DNA from: Lathyrus oleraceus
Taxonomy: Eukaryota > Streptophyta > Magnoliopsida > Fabales > Fabaceae
DNA: 64,000 nt
Direction of reading: 5' to 3'
NCBI RefSeq assembly: GCF_024323335.1
Contig: NC_066584.1
Span: forward strand, 238,371,494-238,435,493
The translations under genes were made by a program, and so were the position numbers. A model generated the notes under the pieces. It was not told the origin of the DNA, did not search any database, and was given only the letters and a program-made list of their open reading frames with translations. This document shows, piece after piece, positions 1 to 10,812 of this stretch. Position 1 is the first letter of the stretch. Each line of letters opens with the position of its first letter.

Positions 1-850
1 ACCTAGCTATGTAGTTCAATCGTCCTAAGAAGCCACAAACTTCTTTTTTCGTTCTTGGTGCGGGCATAGCTTATATGTCTTTAACTTTGTCGGGATCTAC
101 TTTAATGCCACGTTGGCTCACGATAAAACCTAGTAACTTTCAAGATCTTACCCCGAACGTGCATTAGTTTGGATTAAGTCTCAGTTTGAACTTTCTCAAC
201 CTTTCAAACAACTTTTGTAGATGAGTGAGGTGTTCTTCTTCTATTTGGGACTTAGAAATCATATCATCGACTTATACTTCAATCTCTGTATGAATCATGT
301 CATGGAAGAGAGTGACCATAGCCCGTTGTTATGTTACCCCATGTTTTTCAGACCGGACGACATAACTTTGTAGCAGAATGTTCCCTATGGGGTGATAAAC
401 GTCGTCTTCTCCATGTCTTCTTGATCCATTTTGATTTGATTATATCCAGAAAAAACGTCCATTAAGGAGAACACAGAGAATTGGGCCGTGTTGTCCATAA
501 CACGTCGATGTGAGGTAGTGGACAGTCATCTTTCAGGTTAGCCCTGTTTAAGTCTATGTAGTCCACACACATGCGCACCTTGCCATCTTTCTTAGGCACA
601 GGTACGATGTTGGCAACCCACTGGGGGTAGTTTGATACTTCCAGGTAACCTGCATCTAGCTTCTTCTGAACCTCTTCCTTGATTTAGATAGCCATATCAT
701 GCCAAGTTCTTCTCAGCTTCTGCTTCACTGGAGGACAGTCTTGTTTGAGTGGTAGACGGTGCATCACAATATCAGTGTCTAGCCAGGACATATATTGATA
801 TGACCAAGAAAACACATCGACATATTCATACAACAGCTCAATCAACCCCT
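1..850 (-). pseudogene. Ogre-type reverse transcriptase, partial, degenerate
   Basis: Read on the minus strand this gives RT blocks in order: WVANIVPVPKKDGKVRMCVD (about 620-560), DLNRANLKDDCPLPHID, then SLMDVFSGYNQIKMDQEDME (about 450-390), the catalytic box with VDDMISKS (about 275-250) and LRLNPN..CTFGV (about 190-150), ending at GFLGRLNYIA at the window edge. The tyrosine codon before VDDM is a stop, and further stops and frameshifts occur, so it is dead. The enzyme would copy element RNA into cDNA in virus-like particles. RNase H and integrase lie outside the window. Confidence 0.88.
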
Positions 851-1113
851 TCTTGATGTCAGCCTATAGGTCTGCACCGATTCTGATTTCTTTCTTGCAG
901 TCTTCGAACCCAAGGTTGACGATCTCCAACGACTCCTGGTACGGTTGAATAAATTTTGATTCCTGCTATAGCATTTTGGCTAACTCTTTTTGGGAGTTCA
1001 TAATCTTCATCACAATATTCCTCAGCTCGGTAGATCGTACTTTCGAAGTTATAATCGGTCATAGCAGTATTGTTGTCAATGGAATCCGAGCCGAATCTGC
1101 ATGAATGATTCAT
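851..1113 (-). pseudogene. Ogre protease-RT linker (exon after intron)
   Basis: An 84-codon frame beginning at 1113 encodes an acidic linker (DYNFESTIYRAEEYCDEDYE) typical of the segment just before RT in Ogre polyproteins. Near 970 the reading changes frame, and the linker continues in another frame with sequence resembling the conserved IQPY..LEIVNLG..KEI.IG block. This indicates a frameshift. No independent function is expected; it is part of the gag-pol polyprotein. Confidence 0.7.
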
Positions 1114-1345
1114 GCTTTATTTTAGAATGTGGACTGGAAACAAAATATGAAAAATTATCGAATTTTTTCTTTGAAAAAAACACAAAAAGGAAAGACAGGG
1201 AGCATAATTGTATGCAAAACACTTCTTTTATTTCATTTTAAACAATGATGAAAACAACGTGGGCCCTACAAGCTCCGCTATGCCTTGGAAACGGGCATAA
1301 GGATCTGAAATTAAAAACAAAAAATTATGTTTGACAGAAAGTAAC
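1114..1345 (-). other. Candidate Ogre pro-RT intron region
   Basis: AT-rich spacer with stops in all frames between the end of the protease/linker frame (which finishes with a NNWTEVDIPEVT block, about 1365-1330) and the RT-side exon. On the minus strand a pyrimidine-rich tract ends in TTTAATTTCAG near 1307, and a second AG acceptor candidate, TCATTCATGCAG, lies directly before the RT-side exon near 1102. Ogre elements are known to carry an intron here. Exact splice sites cannot be fixed by eye. Confidence 0.5.
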
Positions 1346-2823
1346 TTCAGGTATGTCCACTTCTGTCCAATTGTTGAGCGTCTGGCCCACTGTCTTCTTG
1401 AGTACGAAGTAATCAGCTTCAGACACGCTGATGTCGTCGTCTACCATGGTGACCTGCCCCTAAAAGAGATGTCTGGCGCTCATGAACTTCTCAGGAATAG
1501 AGAGAGCCAACTTGTTCTCATTTGTAGGCATGTTTTGTTGGGTCATTCGTCTCGAATGGTATCCCAAGCCAGACCTATTTTCGTTGACAGGTAGCTCCAA
1601 GACTCTTCCCCATCCTTCTGGATGGCTTGCTTTGATCACAGTTTGAGCGCCCCTTAGTGATGACATCGGGAGCTCAGGTTTTTCGGATACTCTTCCACAG
1701 AGAGGATTCATCAACACATTGGCAATCTCAAATGCCTGAAATGGTGTCTCGTGAATCTCCCCATCTACTTCGACATACCAGAAGGAGGGTAGTTGGCTAA
1801 CCAAAATGTCTTCTTCTTCATCAATCGTGATCAGCTTACCATTGATAAAAACTTTAGTTTTTGATGGAGAATAGATGTGACTGCCCCTGCATCATGGATC
1901 CATGGGCGACCCAAAAGGTAGCTATATGCTGGATGAATATCCATCACATAGAAAGTTATGAAGAAGGTGTAAAGTCCTATTTTAATAGGAAGATCCACTT
2001 CTCCAATAACGGACCAACGAGAACCGTCAAATGCTCGGACTATCAGTGCATTAGGCTTCATTAACAGGCCTTCTATTATCACCTTAGTGAGGGAATTCTT
2101 TGGAAGTACGTTCAAGGAAGACCCATTGTCCACCAGCACCCAGAACATTATCGTGTCAGCACACTCTATGGATATGTGTAGGGCTTTGTTATGAGCTTTT
2201 CCTTCGGGAGGCAATTCGTCATCGCAGAAGCCTAAGCATCCCCTCAAAGCTATATTTGCCACCACCCCTTCGAACTAATTGACGGTGATCTCTTGGGGCA
2301 CGTGGGATGCACTAAGAAACTTGATTATAACGTCTCTGTGGGCCTTAGAATACAGCAGTAGTGAGAGTATATAAATCTTGGACGGTGTTTGGTTGAGCTG
2401 GTCAACCACTTTGTAGTCACTTCTTTTGATAATACGGAGGAGCTCCTCCATATCATCTGACGCAACTTTTCCTTGAGTATGGCCTTGCCCCTGCTCCAGA
2501 TCGACAGGTTGCTTACCCTTATTCTTGGCGTTATCTCCAGGATTTTCAGGTGGTGGTGGTGCTACTGCAAATATGCGACCACTTCGGGTCATACCACCAG
2601 CTCTCGTAATATTTACAACTGGCTTTTGAACTTTAACTGGTTTCTGAACTTCGACTGGCTTTTGTATTTCAACGAACTTCTGAGTTTCCATGTGTTCGGA
2701 AACTTCAGTAGGTACATGAATTACCAGAGGCCTTTGAGTTTCAGAAGACCTTTCTTCTAGTATTTGCCCATGCAGATAGGCCGTAGAATTGTAATTCCAG
2801 GGGGAAGACTTTAGTGCTTTCAT
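1346..2823 (-). pseudogene. Ogre-type aspartic protease and flanking linker
   Basis: Three minus-strand frames (2823-2275, 2265-1831, 1804-1460) belong together. The first is a basic/proline-rich linker with repeats of the form VEVQKPVKVQKPV and ends DVIIKFLSASHVPQEITV. The second has the retropepsin core: LVDNGSSLNVLPKNSL (catalytic Asp in DNGS) and the C-terminal YLLGRPWIHDAGAV block with the hydrophobic-Gly motif. The third continues KLVSINGE-like and GWGRVLELP sequence. It would cleave the gag-pol polyprotein. Frame breaks between the three pieces make this copy non-functional. Confidence 0.85.
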
Positions 2824-3004
2824 ATGGGAAATGAGCTGGTCCTGTAATTGCTAGGGGTGTTGTGGGAGCATTCACAACATGTATCTATATTGGATAATAA
2901 GGTATTTCCAAAGTAGACACACCGTCGGCTGCTGAAGTGTGTTCTACTAGGAAAATGCCTCGGTCTATCAGCGACTAAATACCTTTTTTGAGCTTCCCAC
3001 AACC

Positions 3005-4809
3005 CTATGGAGTATTTGAACAGTGTGCACAGTTAGGAGTGCATCCAGGGAACACGTTCTTTAGGAGCAACTGTTCCTTTACCGCTAGTAATGGATTCTT
3101 TCTAATGTCAACATTCAAGATACGGTTGACCTCAACAGCCTCTTGTATCATGTTAACTGGATGCCTAACATGAAGAGGCATCGAATTATTGTTAATGTTG
3201 GACCCTGCAGGCGTGAACAAGATGGCCTCGGAGTCAAGGAGATCTTGGACTTTATACCTGAATGCTTTACAATTATCAATAGTGTGATCGGGCGCCCTAG
3301 TATGGAAATCACAACGTGCATTGGTGTTATAGCCCGGTGGGAGTGGTGTTGGTGGAGGCATGGCTTCCCTTAGCTTGACAAGAGAACTATTTAACAGGTG
3401 GTTTAATAGTTGATTGCAGCTCATGGGGAGAGGGTCGAGTCTCCTTTTCTGTCTTCTGGGGCGTTGTTGGCCCAGTTGATATTGTTGATAATTGTTTTGC
3501 CTGGGTGCGTATGGCTGCTGGTACTAGACAAGCGGTTGATATTGGACTTTTTGTTGAGCAGTAGGAATGGCGTACATCTACTGTTGATAGTTGTTGGGAG
3601 TTACCTCTACAACTTGATAATTTGGGGTCCAGTAAGCTTTACCTTTCCCCTTGGAATTTGATTCCGCATTGGTCTCCCCCTCCTTCTTTTTGGGAAAGCC
3701 GTTATAGGGTTTCTTCACCCCATTTGAGGAAACAACAAAACCTTGGATTTTTCCGGTCTTCACACCATTCTCGATCCGTTCTCCAGCGACAACGAGATCA
3801 GAGAAGCCGACAGAAGCACTTCCTATCATCCGATCAAGACATGGGCCTTAGAGTGTACCCATAAACATATCAACAAGTCTTTTTCGAGCAGGGGAGGCTG
3901 GACCCTGGCAGCCAGGTCCCTCCAACATTGTGCGTATTCTTTGAAAGATTCTTCAGACTTTTGAGTCAAGCTCTAAATTTGAATCCTGTTGGGTGCCATG
4001 TCGGTGTTGTACTGATAGTGTTTCAAGAAATCCTTAACTAGATCTCTCTAAGAACGCACATGCGTACGCTCAAGCTACATGTACCATTCCAGGGATGCTC
4101 CGCTGAGACTGTCCTGAAAGAAATGCATTAGTAGCTTCTCCTCGTCTGAGTAAGCTGCCATTTTCCTATAATAGGATCTGATATGGGTCTTAGGACAAGT
4201 AGCCCCCTTATATTTCTCGAAGGTAGGGACCTCAAAATTAGTTGGGATCTTCACCCCGGGACTAAGCACATGTCAGCAGCTTCCAGGCCAAAGGTGATAG
4301 GACCTTCAATGGCTTTGACCCTTTCGTCCATCATCTGAAACCTTCTCTCAAGATCAGTGGGAGAAGGTCCAAATGGCTCATACATGGATTCATTTCTAGG
4401 CATGAAGAAGTCTCCATCGTGATCATCTACGCCAATCTGAGAACTTCCATAAACAAGAACATGGAACGTGTGGGCAACATTCATATTGGTAGGCATGAGT
4501 AACCACAGGGACCATGTTCCCCACAACAGGGTTGGTAGCATTCATATTGGAAGCAACTCCCGGGTTAGCCTGGCGATTCTACTCTTGTCTATGGACAATG
4601 TTCTGCATGATGTCCATGAGTTTCCCCAGCTGGGCTCTCACTTGAGTCATCTCTTCTTGCATGGCAGCTTGGTCCTGTTTGATTCTTTCCATAACTATCT
4701 TCTGCTTAGCTCGGGTGTTGTAGAAGTGGGAAGTCAGCTTGACAGCGAGAGTTACTGGATAGAAAGCCAAAATAACAGTGAGACCAACTAGGTGTATTAT
4801 GAAATGCAT
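3005..4809 (-). pseudogene. Ogre-type gag, degenerate
   Basis: The N-terminal part (4809-4579) has a coiled-coil-like helix, then a segment to 4251. The capsid-like region begins KIPTNFEVPTFEKYKGATCP and continues HFFQDSLSGASLEWYM (4245-4075). The C-terminal part (3424-3005) has GYNTNARCDFHTRAPDHTID, a CCHC-like knuckle. Gag forms the virus-like particle that packages element RNA. At least four frame interruptions are visible (near 4560, 4250, 4070 and 3580). The region 3578-3829, rich in Gly/Lys/Asn, is an internal low-complexity linker of the same protein. Confidence 0.85.
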
Positions 4810-5361
4810 GAATACATGATTAATGTGTGATGCATGTTTGTTTTTATTCTCGGGGAAACCTTATATGATTCATAATGCCACAGTAAAACATTATAAAATG
4901 GCAGATAAAGTAGGAACACCATATTCACACAAATCAAGCATTTTATTCATGAATTTGATATTACAATTACAATGAGGTATAGTAAATTAATTTCAAAAGA
5001 TAAAAAGAGGAAAACAATAAAGCTATGGTCAAATGGCACACTTTGCTTTCCGTTCCTTCATCTCCTTCAATTCAACTTTGAACATTTTCATCATTTAATC
5101 ATAAAGGTACATGAATCAGAGTATGGAGTGGGGAGTGGTCTTCTCATCAGCATCTTCTAGAGCATCCTCTAGCTTCTAAGGAACCTCCTTGGTTAACTCG
5201 TTGCAGAACCTAACCAAGCAATCATACTTAGCTCGGTACATAGCAGCAATAGGTTACAACAAGTTGATAGATCCAACATAAGTATCAAGAAGACTATTTA
5301 TCCGAGCTTTCTCACTGAGCCAACCCAAACTCTTATTCTTCAAGTCAGAAAAATGACCTCT
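4810..5361 (-). other. Spacer between ORF1 and gag of Ogre A
   Basis: About 550 bp with no sustained frame. It corresponds to the untranslated gap between ORF1 and gag in Ogre elements, plus the degraded C-terminal end of ORF1 (Glu/Lys-rich helices visible near 5160-5340). No other feature seen. Confidence 0.5.
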
Positions 5362-6935
5362 CTAATGTTCGGAACTCGAGATGGAAATCTCAACTTTGTG
5401 ACATTTCTCTCTCCAGACTTGAGGGGTAATGTAGGAAACCCTGATTGCTTCCTCTTTAAGATGATATTCCACTTCTACCTTGGCATTGGCCTCGCGGAGG
5501 GAAATCTTGAGATTCTGAATCTCCAGGTCGTATTCATCTCTCAATGCCTTCTTCTCTTTGACAACCAACTCGAACTAACGGTGGTTGTCACCTTGCTCAT
5601 TTTCGGTCTGCTTTAACTATTTTCAGATATAAATCAGCCCCATATCTGCTTGAGCCAAACTATCTTGGTATTTCTCTTTGAGTTTTTCCTCAATTTTTTC
5701 CTTCTTTCTGCTTTCTAATAAGAGCTCGATATCTTCTTCACTCTTTCTTTTCAACTAAGCATGATCTCTATCCAATGCATGGAGCTTCGGTCTCAGGTCT
5801 TCATTCTCTTTGGTTAACTGTGAGATATTTGATTTCAATGCATCTACTTCCTCCTTGTATGCATACACTGGCTCTAGTTCTAGGGGAGCAATATGGACAT
5901 CCACATTGTATGGTAGCTTGACTTCTTTCTCCCTTTGTACCACCCACTAACGATACAGATCCTTAGCTCGACAATCACGTTTGCCTAACTCTTTTCCTTT
6001 GAGATGAATCTAAGTCCAAGCTTGCTTAACCTTTTGCAACAGAGTTGGGTTCTCTCTTCCAAAACTGGGCAAGATAAAGTCCTTTAGCAATTCAGACCTA
6101 GGTTCATTCTCCATCAGGTATTCCAACTGCCTCATGGCCAACAAAGGGTTGTAGTTGATGCAACCTCGTGGACCCATGAGTGGCACATTTGGGAAGTCTC
6201 CACAGCTCATGATAACCTGCTCTATGTTGGAGGTAGGAAGGTACCAAACTAAGGCTTCAGCAGTAAGAGATAAGATCCCTTTTGAGGCATGTGAGATAAG
6301 ATCCAAGTGTATAACAGTGAAGCACAACTCAATACCACACCCTTCCTCTTCTCATGCCTAGTGTGCAAGTAGTAATACACATCAGACACCAAGGTAGGGA
6401 CAGGATTCCCAGATATGAACACGCTGATGAATAAATGGTTTATGTAATCATTGTCATTTGGAAACAGGATGACTCTATAGATCAACAGGGCTAGAATAAC
6501 ACTGAAAGGCATCCATTTCCCTTCTTTTTCCAAGGCCCATGCCTTGTCTTCCAAGAACTTCCTAGAAAATCCCCTAGGTCCAAGACCAAGGGACACCTCT
6601 TTGACAGACAAGTGGAGTGCTTCGGCAATTGATTCAGGCGTCAATAATTCACCCAACTTTATGATGGGAGGATGGTCTTTCACATACCAACCTAGAAGTT
6701 TCTCATACTCTTCAATGGTAGGATCATAATACTGGAATAAGGCCACCAAAGCTGAGACGTCTACAGAGGTAGTAAGAAGATCCAGGAACTGTCCATATCT
6801 GTAGATGAAGTTCTTCTTCTTATAAGGAGTAATCTTGCTGCTGAGAGACAACAGGGTATCCATTCTAGGAAGCTTGAACTTGAGTGGAAGGGTGTTCTTT
6901 CTTTCTGATCCCATCTTGGAATATTCACTGCACAA
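5362..6935 (-). pseudogene. Ogre extra ORF1 (DUF7745-like), degenerate
   Basis: Starts at a minus-strand ATG near 6935 or a few codons later (MGSERKNTLPLKFKLPRMDT). The globular N-terminal half has GQFLDLLTTSVDVSALVALF, YDPTIEEYEKLLGW, FSRKFLEDKAW and ILALLIYRVILFPN, followed by NPVPTLVSDVYYYLH. This is the protein found upstream of gag in Ogre elements. The C-terminal third (5943-5362) is charged and predicted coiled coil. It resembles the plus-strand copy at 50548-52190, sharing GF..KFLEDKA, LALLIY.V.LFPN and NP.PTL..D.YY. Role unknown. A frame change near 6300 and stops near 6000 and 5750 disable it. Confidence 0.8.
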
Positions 6936-7601
6936 TTACAAACCTTTAGGATTCTCCGAGAATAAGGCCCAAGTATGTATGCAATGCAATATGTTATGAA
7001 TGCATATGCTACAAGAGGACAAGATCATTGTAGATTCGAGGTGTGTTGTAGGTTGAGTTTCCCTGCAAGAAACCCATATACCTTCACAAGGTGAGTACTA
7101 AGACTTCTGAAGATGCTTAGATTCACGTATCATGAGGTGAAAGTATCATAATCGCCATAAGATAACTTGTGAGTTGACAACACTTTCGGGATGACCTCCT
7201 CTAAGTGAAGTTGCCTTCAACCTCAAATCCAAGGGTTGTCTAAAGGTCCTTGGAGTCATGGACCCTCTTTGGAAGAATGGCTGTCAGCACGAACGTGACT
7301 CACGTGCCAGCAAAACTCCAAAAGGAATTTACTCCAAGCGGGATCTCCGTATCTCCCCCTCAAGACAACTACATCTGACAGGTCAATACGAAGAGTCCTC
7401 TTATCTTAGGTGAACTCTCTAAGCCTGTCTATTGGCCTTTTCACTCCATAGTATCCATCCCACAAGATCACAACAAGATAATATATAACAAGAATATATA
7501 ACAGGAATATATAACAGTAATGGATAAATAAAGCAAACGATAACAGAAGTAAACATCTATGGAAAATGATACATGCAAGATAGGCTTGACTCGCTTACGG
7601 G
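6936..7601 (-). other. 5' leader of Ogre A
   Basis: Untranslated leader between the PBS region and ORF1. It has no sustained frame. There is a short repeated AT-rich motif (ataacaagaatatataacaggaat type) at 7480-7520. Nothing else recognised. Confidence 0.5.
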
Positions 7602-7620
7602 AACTCCATATGTCCCCAGC
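7602..7620 (-). other. Damaged primer-binding site of Ogre A
   Basis: Immediately inside the LTR end (minus strand, ...GCGACA) comes GCTGGGGACATATGGAG. Ogre elements normally have a spacer, then a tRNA-Arg-type PBS close to TGGCGACTCTGCTGGGGA. Only TGG/GGGGA-type remnants remain, consistent with an internal deletion or heavy substitution. Confidence 0.5.
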
Positions 7621-7940
7621 TGTCGCGCCACGAAAAATACAGAGTCGCCAACAGAATTTTTTTATTCTAAAGGAAAGGGAAAATAGTGATAAACCCCCAA
7701 ATGAAAGAATGGTCTTGCAACCAAGAGCGGATTCGGAAGTCGGTTACGCAAGGAGAAGGTATTAACACCCCTCACATCCATGGCACTTCATGGGAACCAC
7801 TTGCTCGTATTAAATGCGTATGGATGTTGTTTATCTGTAAGTTGCTTACTATCGAGAATTTGATGAAAGAATGAGATAGGGGAGAAAATAAGTTTTAAGT
7901 TAGTGTGCTCGCCAAGGATTTGGGCCCTTGTGCCTACGTA

Positions 7941-7961
7941 TCCTCATACGTGCAATAAGGA
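7941..7961 (-). other. Conserved LTR hairpin, Ogre A copy
   Basis: On the element sense strand TCCTTAT-TGCACGT-ATGAGGA forms a 7-bp stem, with one position as a T-G (U-G in RNA) pair. It is followed by TACGTAGGCACAAGG. The same hairpin recurs in the other Ogre LTR; see findings. Confidence 0.6.
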
Positions 7962-10804
7962 AATCAGAGCTCCGTAGTTCGGCTCACAAATGAAACATTT
8001 GTTTGATTGTTTTTACTAAATAGTATTGATGTTCGCGTGTTACTGTTCACTTGCTTGTATACTCTGTCATGGGAGCGGGAACTATTTACTTGTTTATGGT
8101 AAAGTGCATACGCTTGGATCACACTATAGCAGTTAAACATTATTTGCTCAGACATGGAGGCTTAAGCATCATTCATGGTATAACGGAAGTAATACGTCCT
8201 TATTGAAAGATTTTGAAGATAGTGCATTGAGGCAAAAGATGATTTGATTTGTTGGGGTTGATTTTATGTACGGAGACAAGCATCAGACCCTTGGCTAGAT
8301 ACAATCAACAGTCCAAGAACTCGGGAGTTGAGAGGACAATGTTATTCTAACCACTCTTTTACATCTAAAAAAGAGGTTTTAATTGTGAAAAGAGTTTGGT
8401 AAGTCTAATCATTGGAACTTAGAGGGAGACAAGTATCTGACCCTTGACTAAGTACGACCAACAATCAGAGTACTCGGGAGTCGAGAGGACAATGAAGTCC
8501 TAACTACCCTTTTTCTCCCTCATAGAACCTAGATCTAACTTGTTTGAATCATTAGATGTTTTAAGGGGGAAGTCAAGTGTCGGGTCCTCAAGTTAGGTAT
8601 GGCCGACAATCCAAGTACTTGAATGTTGTGTACAAGCACGTACACCCCACTTTTGCATTCCGGTTTGTTATGAAAATTGTTTTGAAAAAGGAACTTGATG
8701 TTGGATCAAGTGTTTGAGTTTATTCTGAAAAAGTGTGTGAAAAATGGAGGTGAGAGATATAATAAGGTTGAGAGATGAATGGATAAGAGATATGGATCAT
8801 GATTCATGGAATGGATGGGAAATACTTGATGTTGGATCAAGTATTCACGTTGCAATGGAGTGAGTTTTATTTGGAAAAAAACAACTTGTCTTTGAATCAA
8901 GTACCTTTGGTTTCTTTTGAAATGCTTTATTTATCACTTTGTTTTTATATTTTTAATTAACATGCATGAAGAATTACTAAAACAAATAAACCTAAGTTAT
9001 TACATGATCGAGGGGTGGGGGGACATTTGACCCATAATGTAAGTAATTACAACATAAATGGAAATGGAAAAAAATATACAAATTACAAATCATGTGTCAT
9101 GACTAAACCATACAAGTGGCATGACACTTCAAACACTACAAGCTAATTGAATGAATAAAAGTGAAATGGGTAACTTGGTTGGTTAGGATCTCTCATTCCC
9201 ATGTCAATACAAAAACAACAAAATGGTTAGTATGCATTAATAAAATGGAATTAAAAATGAATATTAAAAATGCTACACAAATGGATGAAATGTTGAAATG
9301 ATGGAATGATATAATGATCATGATGAGAAAATAACGGGCATGCTAACACATCGTAGCAAATTGAAATACCATTTTCAATTTGGACCTAATAACCACAATC
9401 AAAGAAATTGGACAATTAAAATGGGATTTAAACATGGCATGTGAAATTAACATGAAAATGTAAACAAATTAAATCTTAATCACGCATGTTAATGGAATTG
9501 AAAAATCAAGGTATGGATGGATCAAAATCAAGAACTAACATGAACATCAATTATATTTTTTTTTTGGGCATCTTCAAGGCGATTAACAAAATAATTAATA
9601 TCTAATCATGTTAAACTCCTAGTTCTAATCTAATTAACAATTACATGTATTTATTTTTAATATGATGAATATGACTAAAATTCTAAATCAATAATTAAAA
9701 ATTAAGAAATTAAAATAACAAGAATTAAAATCCACCATGGAAATATGAAGAAAATAGTAAAAAATGAAATAAATAAATTGGGCCAGGGGGTTTGAAACTG
9801 GAATAAGGGGTGCACCAGTAAAACAAACACATGGGCCTCCAAGTTTAAGGCCAATTGCAATTTGCCTTCAGGAGAGGGTGTGTGCAAAAAAATCAAGGGT
9901 GATGGCCATGAATTCGGCTTGGGCCCAATGGTGATGAGCCCTATTAGAACAATGCATTGAATCCAACATGTGATAGAAATGAGTCAGCAAGCCAAGTCAA
10001 AGGCACGTGGGAATTCCAAATTGATTTGAATTTGAGTGAAAGCTAAAAATACGCGCCAGACCAAATTACCAGCTCTGGCCAACGCTCATCTGAAAGCCGT
10101 CGTGGACCACCGCGCCGGAGGTCGCCTCCGACGGTGGTGGAAAACTGAAACATGAATTGAACACACCGTCTAGACCGTGGCAACGAGCTGAGCTCAAACC
10201 TATGATCAGAATCACCTAAAACCTAACCTAAGTCTCTAATCGAAGGAAGAACCTCAAGAACCCTAAAACAAAATTCCTAAACTAAAAGCCAAACTCTAAG
10301 AATTAGAGCCCGGGTATTTGGGGCTCTGGTTCCTCGTATCCTAACTCATATTCTGGTATCAAGAAATGAAGAAAAGTAAAGTTTTCAAATGTTACCTTGT
10401 TGGAGGAGACGAGCTGCACCGGAGCTCAGGTATCCCCTTGAATCTCTTTCCCTTTTACTTTCGATTCTCCTCCTCTTTTCTTTGTTCTTCTTCCTCGATT
10501 TTCTCTATCTACTGAGTTGTTGATATTGAACTCTGTTGAATGGTGATGATGTTGAGAGACTTTGATGATGATGATGAATGGAAAATGGTTTGAGATTGAA
10601 GGTTCAGAGAATTTGGAGGTTAGTGAATGATGGAGGTTGAGAGCTTTTAAAAGTGAGGTTCTCGGGATTTGATTGAGAGGATGGTTCAGAATTTGTAGCT
10701 AGAGGGTGATGAAAATGATTTTGGGTTCAGATGGAATAAAATAATTGAATTTGTGGCTTAAGAATAAAAAATGGTAGAGAATTGAATGATTGGTGAACTG
10801 GTTG

Positions 10805-10812
10805 TTATATAG
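10805..10812 (-). promoter_or_regulatory. TATA-like box of Ogre A LTR
   Basis: Minus-strand CCTATATAACAACC, about 2.07 kb from the LTR 5' end; the downstream region contains no obvious competitor. The position is comparable to the TATA in the solo LTR (20845) and the other Ogre LTR (45701). Confidence 0.45.

Noticed and set aside
9550..9700. A/T-rich runs considered as a matrix attachment or polyadenylation site
   Set aside because: General AT richness of the LTR; no specific motif set to support a call.
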